A stretch of DNA of 32,462 nucleotides, taken from the NCBI GenBank assembly GCA_036252795.1, contig DASYHY010000096.1, positions 1 to 32,462 of the forward strand, written 5' to 3'. The DNA comes from Aurantimonas sp036252795. GTDB taxonomy: Bacteria; Pseudomonadota; Alphaproteobacteria; Rhizobiales; Rhizobiaceae. Shown here one piece after another: positions 23,776 to 31,578 of the stretch (the first letter of the stretch is position 1; each line of letters opens with the position of its first letter). The notes under the pieces were generated by a model that searched no databases, was not told the DNA's origin, and was given only the letters and a program-made list of their open reading frames with translations. Position numbers and translations under genes: made by a program.

Positions 23776-24266
23776 CAGTCGCGTCCCTTGCCCTCGCCCC
23801 GCTGGGAGCGCGCGATGCGGTCGAGCACCGCGTTGACGAGCTTCGGCTCCTCTTCGGTGTAAAAGGCCTTGGCGACGTCGACATACTCGGAAACGATCAC
23901 CGCCACCGGCACGTCCTTGCGCGCGGAGACCTCGTAGCAGCCGGCTCGCAGGATCGCCCGCAGCGTCGTATCGAGACGCGAGAGCGGCCAGTCGCTCGGA
24001 AGCGACGCATGGATCAGCGGATCGATGCTGGTCTGAGCGCGGACCACGCCGGACACGATGTCGCGGAACCAGGCGGCATCGGCATCGCGGTAGGTCTCGC
24101 CGTCGATCTCGCGGCCGAGACGAAAGCTCTCGTACTCGGCGACCGTTTCGAGGAGGCCGGTGCCGCCGACATCCATCTGATAGAGCGCCTGAACCGCGGC
24201 GAGCCGCGCGGCGCCCCGCTTGTTGGCCGGCTTGATCTGGCGCGGTTGCGGCTCGCTATCGGGCAT
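23775..24266 (-). CDS. nusB: Transcription antitermination factor NusB
   Basis: RNA-binding protein that, with NusE (S10), joins the antitermination complex on rRNA operons. The protein (163 residues from the ATG chosen) is all-helical. It begins with a basic tail, then RGAARLAAVQALYQMDVGG and ends with the conserved SRLDTTLRAILRAGCYEVSAR, VIVSEYVDVAKAF and PKLVNAVLDRIAR segments. The ATG at 24266 has GGGAG 10 bases upstream. A GTG at 24275 overlaps the ribH TGA (GTGA) and is an equally possible start. The stop is joined to the next start codon as TGATG. Confidence 0.94.
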   Translation of the reverse strand: MPDSEPQPRQIKPANKRGAARLAAVQALYQMDVGGTGLLETVAEYESFRLGREIDGETYRDADAAWFRDIVSGVVRAQTSIDPLIHASLPSDWPLSRLDTTLRAILRAGCYEVSARKDVPVAVIVSEYVDVAKAFYTEEEPKLVNAVLDRIARSQRGEGKGRD

Positions 24267-24271
24267 GGTCT

Positions 24272-24721
24272 TCACGCTCCCAAACGGTCGCGCAATGCGA
24301 TCATCGCCAGCGCGGTGCGGGCTGCCGCGCCGCCTTTGTCCTTGCGCTTCGGATCGGCGCGCTCCAGCGCCTGCTCTTCGTTCTCGACGGTGAGGATGCC
24401 GTTGCCGATCGCCAGGTTCTCCTCGACCGCCAGTTCCATCAGGGCGCGGGCGGATTCGCCGGCGACGATCTCGAAATGGTAGGTCTCACCGCGTATGACG
24501 CAGCCGAGAACGACGAAACCATCGAATTCCTTCTCGCCTTCGTCGGCGCCCGTCAGCGCGAATCCGACGGCGGCAGGTGCCTCCAGCGCGCCCGGAACGG
24601 TGACGATTTCAAAGCTGGCGCCGGCGGAATCGAGCGCGGCCTTCGCACCCTCCAGCAGCAGATCGCCGATATGGTCGTAGAAGCGGGCCTCGACGATGAG
24701 GATGTGCGGCGTTGCAGCCAT
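24272..24721 (-). CDS. ribH: 6,7-dimethyl-8-ribityllumazine synthase
   Basis: Penultimate step of riboflavin synthesis: joins the ribityl pyrimidine with 3,4-dihydroxy-2-butanone 4-phosphate. The 149-residue protein has the family order: an N-terminal strand HILIVEARFYDHI, VPGALEAPAAV near 43-53, GCVIRGETYHFEIV near 73-86 with the catalytic histidine, and GNGILTVENEEQALERA near 106-122. Size is normal for an icosahedral or pentameric RibH. The start lies 138 bp after ribE. I searched that gap on the transcribed strand for an FMN riboswitch and saw none. Confidence 0.95.
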   Translation of the reverse strand: MAATPHILIVEARFYDHIGDLLLEGAKAALDSAGASFEIVTVPGALEAPAAVGFALTGADEGEKEFDGFVVLGCVIRGETYHFEIVAGESARALMELAVEENLAIGNGILTVENEEQALERADPKRKDKGGAAARTALAMIALRDRLGA

Positions 24722-24859
24722 GTCTTTATTCCTTCCTGACGATCGACGCGGCGCCGCTCGCCGGGCAGTTCAGCATGCGCGGCCCCTCGGCGGGTGCCGT
24801 CGCCTGCCCGCCCCGGCTGATGCTCGCTTGGCCAGATGCGCCGACGCCAGCAGGTCCGC

Positions 24860-25477
24860 TCACGAAGCGATCGGGCGCGCGCCGAACAGGCGCTCCGCAT
24901 AGCGCGCAATCTGGTCGACCTCAAGGTTGACGACGTCGCCAACCCGACGATCCTTCCAGGTAGTCACGTCCAGCGAATGGCGGATCAGCAGCACGTCGAA
25001 GCAGTCGTCCTCGACGGAGTTCACCGTCAGCGACGTGCCGTCGAGGCAGACGGAGCCCTTGCGGGCGATGAAGCGCTTCTCGTCCGGCCCCGCCCGCAGC
25101 CTGAAGCGGGTGGCTTCCCCTTCGGCCTCGATGGCGACGATCCGCGCGAGCCCGTCGACGTGACCGGAAACGAGGTGGCCGCCGATCTCATCGCCGATCT
25201 TCAGCGACCGCTCGAGATTGACCGGCGTCCCCTCCTCCCATTTCCCCGCCGTGGTCAGGCGCAGCGCCTCCTCCCAGGCCTCGACCTCGAACCAGCGCTC
25301 GTTCGCGCCGGCCGGCGGCAGGGCCGTCACCGTCAGGCAGACGCCGGAACAGGCGATCGAGGCGCCAAGATCGATGGAGGCGGGATCATAGGCGGTGCCG
25401 ATCCGGTAGCGGCGTCCCTCGTCCAGTTGCTCGACCCGCTCGATGCGGCCGACATCGGTGATGATGCCCGTGAACAT
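24860..25477 (-). CDS. ribE: Riboflavin synthase, alpha subunit
   Basis: Last step of riboflavin synthesis: dismutation of two 6,7-dimethyl-8-ribityllumazine molecules. The 205-residue protein starts with the diagnostic MFTGIITDVGRI and contains two lumazine-binding barrels (about 1-95 and 96-195): SIACSGVCLTVTAL in the first and GSVCLDGTSLTVNSV in the second, with GGHLVSGHVDG between them. The ATG overlaps the ribD TGA by one base (TGATG). The gene is often named ribE or ribC in different genomes. Confidence 0.96.
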   Translation of the reverse strand: MFTGIITDVGRIERVEQLDEGRRYRIGTAYDPASIDLGASIACSGVCLTVTALPPAGANERWFEVEAWEEALRLTTAGKWEEGTPVNLERSLKIGDEIGGHLVSGHVDGLARIVAIEAEGEATRFRLRAGPDEKRFIARKGSVCLDGTSLTVNSVEDDCFDVLLIRHSLDVTTWKDRRVGDVVNLEVDQIARYAERLFGARPIAS

Positions 25478-26619
25478 CAGCCGCCCCTTCGCACATATTC
25501 AAGCCAGCGGTCCGGGCCAAAGCAGAAGGCCCGCAGTTGCCGGAACCGCCGGCCGGCCGCCTCCGGCACAATCGGTGCCGGCACGCCTTCCGGGCCAACC
25601 TCGACGTCGCCCTGAACGAGGATCAGCCGGTCGACGAGATCGCTTTCGAGGAAGCTCGCGCCGGTTTCGGCGCCTCCCTCCACCAGAATGCTCGAGATAC
25701 CCACCGCGCCGAGATCCTCCAGCATTTCCGGCAGCGCGATGCGACCCGTATCCGGATCGGCCTCGCAGGAGAGGAAGGACACGCCACAACCGGCGAGCGC
25801 GGCGCGCCGGGCGGGGTCGGCATCGACGAAGGTGGCGATCAGGGTCGGTGTGTCGGCGGCGGTCCGCGCGAGCGTCATATCCGGCTCGGTGCGCAGACGC
25901 GGGTCGAGAACGATGCGGGTCGGCGATCGGTCGGCCAGCCCCGGCAGACGGCAGTCGAGCCGCGGATCGTCTTCCAGAAGGGTGCCCGACCCGACGAGGA
26001 TCGCGTCGTGCCGGGCGCGCACCAGATGGGTCTGCGCATCGGCGACCGGGCCGGTGATCTTGACCTGGCCGCCGCCGCGGATCCCGATCCTGCCGTCGCG
26101 CGATAGTGCAAGCTTGAGAGTCACTTCCGGGCGATTCCTGCGATGGCGATTCAGGTAGCCGGACATCGTCTCGGCCGCCTCCTCAGCCATCACGCGGGGC
26201 GTCACGGCGAGGCCGCCGGCGCGAAGGATCGCGTGGCCCCGGCCGTCCACCCGCGGATCGGGATCGGCCGCGGCGGAAACGACGCGCGCCACCCCTGCCG
26301 TGACCAGCGCTTCGGCACAAGGCGGCGTACGCCCATGATGGGCGCAGGGCTCGAGCGTGACATAGGCGGTGGCGCCCGCTGCCCGCTCCCCCGCCTCCGC
26401 CAGCGCCACCGTCTCGGCGTGGGGACGCCCGCCGAGCGCGGTCACCCCGCGCCCGACGATCACCGGTCCGGCGCCGTCGTCGCGGACGATCAGCGTCGCG
26501 ACGGAAGGGTTGGTCCCGGTGCGCCCGGCATTGCGCATGGCAAAGCGGATCGCCGCCGCCATGAAGCGACGGTCCGTCTCGGTGACGGCCGGCGTCGGCG
26601 CAGCGCCCGCGTCCGTCAT
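25477..26619 (-). CDS. ribD: Bifunctional riboflavin biosynthesis deaminase/reductase RibD
   Basis: Deaminates the GTP-derived pyrimidine and then reduces its ribosyl side chain with NADPH, in the cytosol. The 380-residue protein has an N-terminal zinc deaminase domain with HAE (67-69) and PCAHHGRTPPC (91-101; Cys92 and Cys101 are zinc ligands). A reductase domain follows from about residue 155, with LKLALSRDGRIG, DAILVGSGTLLEDDPRL and SILVEGGAETGASFL. The ATG at 26619 overlaps the nrdR stop (ATGA). The longer open frame upstream lies inside nrdR. Confidence 0.95.
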   Translation of the reverse strand: MTDAGAAPTPAVTETDRRFMAAAIRFAMRNAGRTGTNPSVATLIVRDDGAGPVIVGRGVTALGGRPHAETVALAEAGERAAGATAYVTLEPCAHHGRTPPCAEALVTAGVARVVSAAADPDPRVDGRGHAILRAGGLAVTPRVMAEEAAETMSGYLNRHRRNRPEVTLKLALSRDGRIGIRGGGQVKITGPVADAQTHLVRARHDAILVGSGTLLEDDPRLDCRLPGLADRSPTRIVLDPRLRTEPDMTLARTAADTPTLIATFVDADPARRAALAGCGVSFLSCEADPDTGRIALPEMLEDLGAVGISSILVEGGAETGASFLESDLVDRLILVQGDVEVGPEGVPAPIVPEAAGRRFRQLRAFCFGPDRWLEYVRRGG

Positions 26620-27098
26620 TCGGCCTTCACCGGCTCGTCGGTCAGTTGCGAGCGTGCGAGTTCGCCGATGACGGATTCGAAGTCCCGCGCCTCCCGGAAA
26701 TCGCGATAGACCGAGGCGAAGCGGACATAGGCGACGTCGTCCAGGCCCTTGAGCGCCTCCATCACCATCTCGCCGATCGTATCGGACGGAATCTCCTGCT
26801 CGCCCGACTGCTCCAGCCGGCGCACGATGCCCGAGATCAGGCGCTCGATCCGCTCCGGCTCGACCGGGCGCTTGCGCAGTGCCACCTCGACGGAGCGAGC
26901 CAGCTTGTCGCGGTCGAACGGAACCTTGCGGCCGGCCTTCTTGAGGACCTGCAGCTCGCGCAACTGGATCCGCTCGAAGGTGGTGAAGCGGCCGTTGCAG
27001 TCGGGGCAGACGCGACGGCGACGGATGGCCCCGCCGTCCTCGGCGGGGCGCGAATCCTTCACCTGGCTGTCCTGCGAGCCGCAATAGGGGCAGCGCAT
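26616..27098 (-). CDS. nrdR: Transcriptional repressor NrdR
   Basis: Nucleotide-sensing repressor of ribonucleotide reductase genes. The 160-residue protein has an N-terminal zinc ribbon (Cys3, Cys6, Cys31, Cys34: MRCPYC and VCPDC), then RFTTFERIQ and an ATP-cone domain at about 46-136 with VLKKAGRKVPFDRDKL. The nrdR-ribD neighbourhood is conserved across many bacteria. The start lies 54 bases after the glyA stop, so it may be co-transcribed with glyA. Confidence 0.96.
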   Translation of the reverse strand: MRCPYCGSQDSQVKDSRPAEDGGAIRRRRVCPDCNGRFTTFERIQLRELQVLKKAGRKVPFDRDKLARSVEVALRKRPVEPERIERLISGIVRRLEQSGEQEIPSDTIGEMVMEALKGLDDVAYVRFASVYRDFREARDFESVIGELARSQLTDEPVKAE

Positions 27099-27152
27099 GG
27101 TTCCTCGCTTACTGGCCTTGCATGCTCGCGACGATCGGAGCGCGCCGCCGCG

Positions 27153-28469
27153 TCAGAGCGTCGGGTAGATCGGGAAACGATCGGTCAGCGCGATGACCTT
27201 CGCCTTCACCCGCGCCTCGACCTCGGCATTGCCCTCTTCCGAATTCGCCGACCGCAGCCCGTCGAGCACCTCGACGATCATCTGGCCGACTTCCCGGAAC
27301 TCCTGCGCACCGAAGCCGCGGCTCGTCGCCGCCGGCGTGCCGAGACGGACCCCCGAGGTGATCGTCGGCTTCTGCGGGTCGTTGGGCACGCCGTTCTTGT
27401 TGCACGTGATGTTGGCGCGGCCGAGCGCCGTCTCCGAATGCTTGCCGGTGAGGTTCATCGGCCGGAGGTCGACCAGCATCAGATGGGTGTCCGTGCCGCC
27501 GGAAACGATGTCCAGCCCGCCCTCGCGCAGCGTTTCCGCCAGCACCTTGGCATTCTCGACGACGCTCGCGACATAGGATTGGAAGCCCGGCGTCAGCGCC
27601 TCGCCGAAGGCCACCGCCTTGCCGGCGATGACGTGCATCAGCGGTCCGCCCTGCAGACCCGGGAAGATCGCGGAATTGATCTTCTTGGCAATCGCCTCGT
27701 CGTTGGTCAGCACGATGCCGCCGCGCGGGCCGCGCAGCGTCTTGTGCGTCGTGGAGGTGACGACGTGGGCGTGCGGGAACGGGCTCGGATGCTGGCCGGC
27801 GGCAACGAGACCGGCGAAATGCGCCATGTCGACCCACAGATAGGCACCGACCTTGTCGGCAACGGCCCGGAAGCGGGCGAAGTCGATCTGACGCGAATAG
27901 GCCGAGCCGCCGGCGACGATCACCGCCGGCTTGTGCTCGACGGCCAGGCTCTCGACCTGGTCGTAGTCGATCAGGCCCGTCTCGAGATCGAGGCCGTACT
28001 GGACGGCGTTGAACCAGCGGCCGGACATGTTCGGCTTGGCGCCGTGGGTGAGATGCCCGCCCGCGTCGAGGCTCATGCCGAGCAGGGTGTCGCCCGGCTT
28101 CGACAGCGCCAGCAGCACTGCCTGGTTCGCCTGGCTGCCGGAATTCGGCTGCACGTTGGCGAAGTCGCAGCCGAAGAGCTGCTTCACCCGTTCGATCGCC
28201 AGTTCCTCGACTACGTCGACGAACTCGCAGCCGCCATAGTAGCGACGCCCGGGATAGCCCTCGGCGTATTTGTTGGTCAGCACGGAGCCCTGGGCCTCGA
28301 GAACCGCGCGGGAGACGATGTTCTCCGAGGCGATCAGCTCGATCTCGTGCTGCTGGCGGGCAAGCTCCTTGCCGATCGCGCCGAAGATCTCGGAGTCGCG
28401 CTCGCCGAGCGAGGCTGTGAAGAAATCGCCGAAATCACTTGCGGCACCGGTGCGGGCTGCCTGGCTCAT
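27153..28469 (-). CDS. glyA: Serine hydroxymethyltransferase
   Basis: PLP enzyme that converts serine and tetrahydrofolate to glycine and 5,10-methylene-tetrahydrofolate, the main one-carbon source. The 438-residue protein has IELIASENIVS near 43-53, NKYAEGYPGRRYYGG (66-80), the Schiff-base lysine Lys243 in TSTTHKTLRGPRGG, and GTPAATSRGF near the C-terminus. The ATG at 28469 has GGGAG upstream with a 10-base spacing. The preceding 171 bp up to the transpeptidase stop must contain its promoter, which I could not place with confidence. Confidence 0.97.
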   Translation of the reverse strand: MSQAARTGAASDFGDFFTASLGERDSEIFGAIGKELARQQHEIELIASENIVSRAVLEAQGSVLTNKYAEGYPGRRYYGGCEFVDVVEELAIERVKQLFGCDFANVQPNSGSQANQAVLLALSKPGDTLLGMSLDAGGHLTHGAKPNMSGRWFNAVQYGLDLETGLIDYDQVESLAVEHKPAVIVAGGSAYSRQIDFARFRAVADKVGAYLWVDMAHFAGLVAAGQHPSPFPHAHVVTSTTHKTLRGPRGGIVLTNDEAIAKKINSAIFPGLQGGPLMHVIAGKAVAFGEALTPGFQSYVASVVENAKVLAETLREGGLDIVSGGTDTHLMLVDLRPMNLTGKHSETALGRANITCNKNGVPNDPQKPTITSGVRLGTPAATSRGFGAQEFREVGQMIVEVLDGLRSANSEEGNAEVEARVKAKVIALTDRFPIYPTL

Positions 28470-28640
28470 GATCGTTGTCTCCCGTTGCAGTGGCTGGTCT
28501 TGCGGGCCCACCTGCCTGTCGCGACGGCCTTAGCACAGCCGCTTCCGGCGCACCAACCGCGCGTGGCAGCCGCTTCATATAGACGCGGCCGGACGCATCG
28601 CTGCACCCGGCCGCCTGACGGTACGAAAGATGGCGGACGA

Positions 28641-29972
28641 TCAGTAGCCGTCATCACCCCGCGCATAGGGATTTTCCTGCCCCGCCGCATAGGCGGTGGT
28701 CGTCAGCTCGCTCATCGCCAGCTGCTCGGCCCCGTCGAGATGGTAGATGTCGTCGCGGAACTGCACCACCGTCGGGTCGGTCGCCCAGGCCGTCACGTAG
28801 GTGAAGTGGACAGGCACCGGATTGGTCAGGTCGATGTCCTGGCGCGTGCGGGCGGCGATCACCTGCTCGATCGCCTGGCGGTTCCAGCCGGGCTCGTCGC
28901 GGGCGAGCCAGACGATCAGGTCGCGGACGTTCTGGACGCGCACGCAGCCGGAGGACTCGAAGCGCATCAGTTCCGAGAACAGGCTCTGCTGCGGCGTGTC
29001 GTGCATGTAGACCGCGTGGGCGTTCGGGAAGTTGATCTTCACCGAACTCATCGCGTTGTTCTTCCCCGGCTCTTGCCGGAACAGATAGCGCACGGCCTCG
29101 TCGGAGTTCCAGTTGATCGTCTCCGGCGGGATCTCCTGGCCGTTGCCGTCAAAGATGTGGATGTCGTTCCGCTCCAGATAGGTCGGGTCCTTCTGCATCA
29201 GCGGAATGATGTCCTTGCGGACGATCGAGGCCGGGGCGTGCCAGTACGGATTCAGATTGAGGTTGGTGATCTTCGACGTCAGGATGGGCGTCTGACGGTC
29301 GGTCTTGCCGACGACCGCCGTATGGCGCTGCACCACGCGCCCGTTCTCCACGGCCTCGATCGCCGCCGCCGGGATGTTCACCATGACGAAGCGCTGACCG
29401 AGGTCGCTGGCGATCGCGGCCTGCAGGCGGCCTAGATTCACCTGGAGCTGACGCAGCCGCAGATCCGCCGGCACGTTCATCGCCTTGAAGGTATGGGTGG
29501 AAGCGACACCGTCGGCAGGCAGGCCGTGGCGTGCCTGGAAGCGCTTTACCGCGGCATCGACATAGGTATCGAAGGACGGCGAGGCCCCGGCACTCTGCGG
29601 CAGGTCGCCGGAGGCATAGAGCCGCTGGCGCAGCACGGTGACCGAGGGAGACGTGACGCCGAGGCGCAGTGTCTCGCCCTCCGGCACCATCGGCCATCCG
29701 CCCATGGAAACCAGCTCGCCGTAAGACTGGACCGCCTGCTGGGTCGAGACGAAAGCGCCCTCGGAAAGCGTCGGCGTGTTCGACGCCACTTCCCGGACGC
29801 TGGTGCCGCGCGTGTCGAACTGGTCGTCCCAGTTGCCGCGGCTGGGCGCGAGCAAAAGGTCGTTCAGTGCGTTCTGCGCGAAAGCCGCTCCCGGAAGCAG
29901 CGCAGCGCCCGCCCCGGCCGTCGCCGTGATGAAGCGCCGGCGCGTGAGCCGCTTGTCGTTGGAAATCGTCAT
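28641..29972 (-). CDS. L,D-transpeptidase (YkuD family) with peptidoglycan-binding domain, Tat-exported; LdtP-like
   Basis: Periplasmic enzyme that would form 3-3 cross-links in peptidoglycan or attach proteins to it. The 443-residue precursor has a twin-arginine signal (RRRFIT, 11-16; likely cleavage after AFA at 30-32), a PG_binding_1 domain at about 105-165 (VKRFQARHGLPADGV) and a YkuD domain at about 195-350. Catalytic residues are His324 (VYMHDTP) and Cys343 (SSGCVRV). The ATG at 29972 has GAGGGG 5 bases upstream; a GTG at 29978 would sit on that site. Co-location with an LdtR-type regulator fits the LdtR-LdtP pair known from Liberibacter and Sinorhizobium. Confidence 0.92.
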   Translation of the reverse strand: MTISNDKRLTRRRFITATAGAGAALLPGAAFAQNALNDLLLAPSRGNWDDQFDTRGTSVREVASNTPTLSEGAFVSTQQAVQSYGELVSMGGWPMVPEGETLRLGVTSPSVTVLRQRLYASGDLPQSAGASPSFDTYVDAAVKRFQARHGLPADGVASTHTFKAMNVPADLRLRQLQVNLGRLQAAIASDLGQRFVMVNIPAAAIEAVENGRVVQRHTAVVGKTDRQTPILTSKITNLNLNPYWHAPASIVRKDIIPLMQKDPTYLERNDIHIFDGNGQEIPPETINWNSDEAVRYLFRQEPGKNNAMSSVKINFPNAHAVYMHDTPQQSLFSELMRFESSGCVRVQNVRDLIVWLARDEPGWNRQAIEQVIAARTRQDIDLTNPVPVHFTYVTAWATDPTVVQFRDDIYHLDGAEQLAMSELTTTAYAAGQENPYARGDDGY

Positions 29973-30229
29973 CGTCACCCCTCGTCTGGCCGCGGCGCGG
30001 TTTTCAGCTCAGGGCGACCCGTCGAGGCCGGCCCGTCGGCGCCTGGGGCCGCATCCCCTTCCCCGTCCGCGTGAACTATCGGTAAGGCATTGCAATATGG
30101 CCAAAGCGTGAAGCAGAGACCCCTGTAATGCCGGGGCAAAAGCTGCGGGGCAGGCTTCAGACGCGCGAACGCTCCGCCGACCCATGAGGGAAGCGCGGAG
30201 CCTTCACGCAGACGTGACGAAGGCGTTGA

Positions 30230-30739
30230 TCAGAGCCGGTAGAGGATCTGGTCGTTCCAGAAGCGGTCCAGCCGCTGCAGCGACCGGTTCATCTTCTGGA
30301 ATTCCTGTTCATCGAGACCGCCGACCTTGTCGATCGAGCCGATGTGGCGGTCGTAGAGCTCTGCGACGACGGCCGCGACTTCCATGCCGGCTTCGGTCAG
30401 CGAGACCCGGACGGCGCGGCGATCGACGCGCGACTTCTGGTGGTTGATGAAGCCGAGTTCGACCAGCTTCTTCAGATTGTAGGAGACGTTCGAGCCCAGG
30501 TAGAAGCCGCGGGTGCGGAGTTCGCCGGCCGTCAGGACGGAGTCGCCGATGTTGAACAGCAGCAGCGCCTGGACCGCGTTGATGTCGGTGCGGCCGGCCC
30601 GCTCGAACTCATCCTTGATGACGTCGAGAAGGCGGCGGTGCAGACGCTCCACCAGCTGCAGCGTCTCCAGATAGAGAGACTTCAGCTCGGCCTTGCCTTC
30701 GGTCTGTTCCGGGCGGTCGTTCTTCGTCTGCGCGTTCAT
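30230..30739 (-). CDS. ldtR: MarR-family regulator LdtR
   Basis: Winged-helix regulator. LdtR of Liberibacter and Sinorhizobium controls an L,D-transpeptidase gene and osmotic-stress tolerance; the same role is inferred from sequence recall and the adjacent transpeptidase. The 169-residue protein has an N-terminal helix for dimerisation, LLLFNIGDSVLTAGELRTR at about 59-77, the recognition region GSNVSYNLKKLVELGFI near 82-98 and the wing SRVDRRAVRVSLTEAG at about 103-118. A clear CGGAGAA ribosome site precedes the ATG at 30739. The 257-bp spacer to the transpeptidase gene suggests separate transcription; it contains a 7-bp hairpin (30171-30177 with 30195-30201) but no clear T-run. Confidence 0.88.
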   Translation of the reverse strand: MNAQTKNDRPEQTEGKAELKSLYLETLQLVERLHRRLLDVIKDEFERAGRTDINAVQALLLFNIGDSVLTAGELRTRGFYLGSNVSYNLKKLVELGFINHQKSRVDRRAVRVSLTEAGMEVAAVVAELYDRHIGSIDKVGGLDEQEFQKMNRSLQRLDRFWNDQILYRL

Positions 30740-30823
30740 AGTATTCTCCGCTGTTGATTTGATGGATGTTCTTTTTCGACCCCATCTTGAAAACCAACCT
30801 AGCCGGCGCGCCTAAAATTCGAC

Positions 30824-30840
30824 TTAAACCGCAGGCTTAA
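30824..30840. promoter_or_regulatory. Near-palindrome upstream of ldtR, possible operator
   Basis: TTAAACC (30824-30830), GCA, GGCTTAA (30834-30840) is an inverted repeat with one mismatch, in an unusually AT-rich 154-bp spacer, about 85-100 bases upstream of ldtR. Its size fits a MarR dimer. I saw no second copy upstream of the transpeptidase gene. Confidence 0.35.
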
Positions 30841-30893
30841 TGCAGCCTTACGACGAAGCGAACATTTGTTTTGCTTAATGAAACCTGCCTGCT

Positions 30894-31319
30894 TCAGCGG
30901 CGGCGCGCGCGGCGTGCCTCACGCAGGGCCACGAGGCGCAGCGCGCCGAGCATCCCCAGCCCCCAGAGATGGAAGCCGAGCCAGACGAGGTCGCTTCCGA
31001 AGAGCTGCGGGAAGCCGAGATGCATGACGGCTTCGACCAGCGCGATCAGGATCCAGATCACGGCACCCCAGCCGGCGGGCAGCCAGAGACCGATCCCGGC
31101 GACCGGATACAGGACCGCCAGAGTGGGGGCGGCCATCTTCCACCACATCGGCATCAGGTCGAAGCGATCGATCGGACCATCGGAGACGCCGACAAGGCGG
31201 ATCCAGTAGCCGATTCCCACCGTGAACAGGACGAGCGCCGAAACCCGGTAGAGCCAGACGGTCAGCGTCCGGTTCAGGTTTTCCGACCGGTCGTCCCGCG
31301 GGGTGAGCTCGATGGTCAA
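30894..31319 (-). CDS. DUF6163-like membrane protein
   Basis: Function unknown. The 141-residue protein has a short charged N-terminus (TIELTPRDDRSENLNR) and four hydrophobic segments at about 21-42, 62-78, 84-100 and 108-128, then a basic tail (REARRARRR). It is conserved next to ldtR and hemB in rhizobia as far as I recall. No ATG is available: I chose the TTG at 31319 with AAGG 9 bases upstream; a GTG at 31391 is an alternative that adds 24 unconserved residues. It is on the same strand as ldtR, 154 bp upstream of it, and divergent from hemB. Confidence 0.7.
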   Translation of the reverse strand: MTIELTPRDDRSENLNRTLTVWLYRVSALVLFTVGIGYWIRLVGVSDGPIDRFDLMPMWWKMAAPTLAVLYPVAGIGLWLPAGWGAVIWILIALVEAVMHLGFPQLFGSDLVWLGFHLWGLGMLGALRLVALREARRARRR

Positions 31320-31578
31320 CTGAAACAGCCTTTCTTGCCTGCCTGCTTGCGGAGACCTGCGGGTTCCGCGCTCCCGCGAGGAGCGGCACACCCGGAAGAG
31401 GGACTGCCGCCGGGCGCAACGAACGGCACCCGGGAAGACTTCCGGCAATCTTGCAGTCGCCGCAGCGAAGGCCTACCGAAGGCCCGGTCGGCGCGTCAAT
31501 CTCGCATCCGGATGACCCGCGGGACCTTGCCTCAATCGCACGCCGATAGCCATGCCGAGTGAAGGGACGGATACGTCA
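31320..31578. other. Divergent spacer between the DUF6163-like gene and hemB
   Basis: This 259-bp region must hold both promoters. It contains a small inverted repeat (CGCTCC at 31369-31374, GGAGCG at 31380-31385). I could not assign -35/-10 boxes with confidence, and saw no coding sequence or RNA gene. Confidence 0.4.

Noticed and set aside
26646..29435. Very long open frame antisense to nrdR, glyA and the transpeptidase gene
   Set aside because: It overlaps three well-supported genes in one shadow frame and shows no protein family signature.
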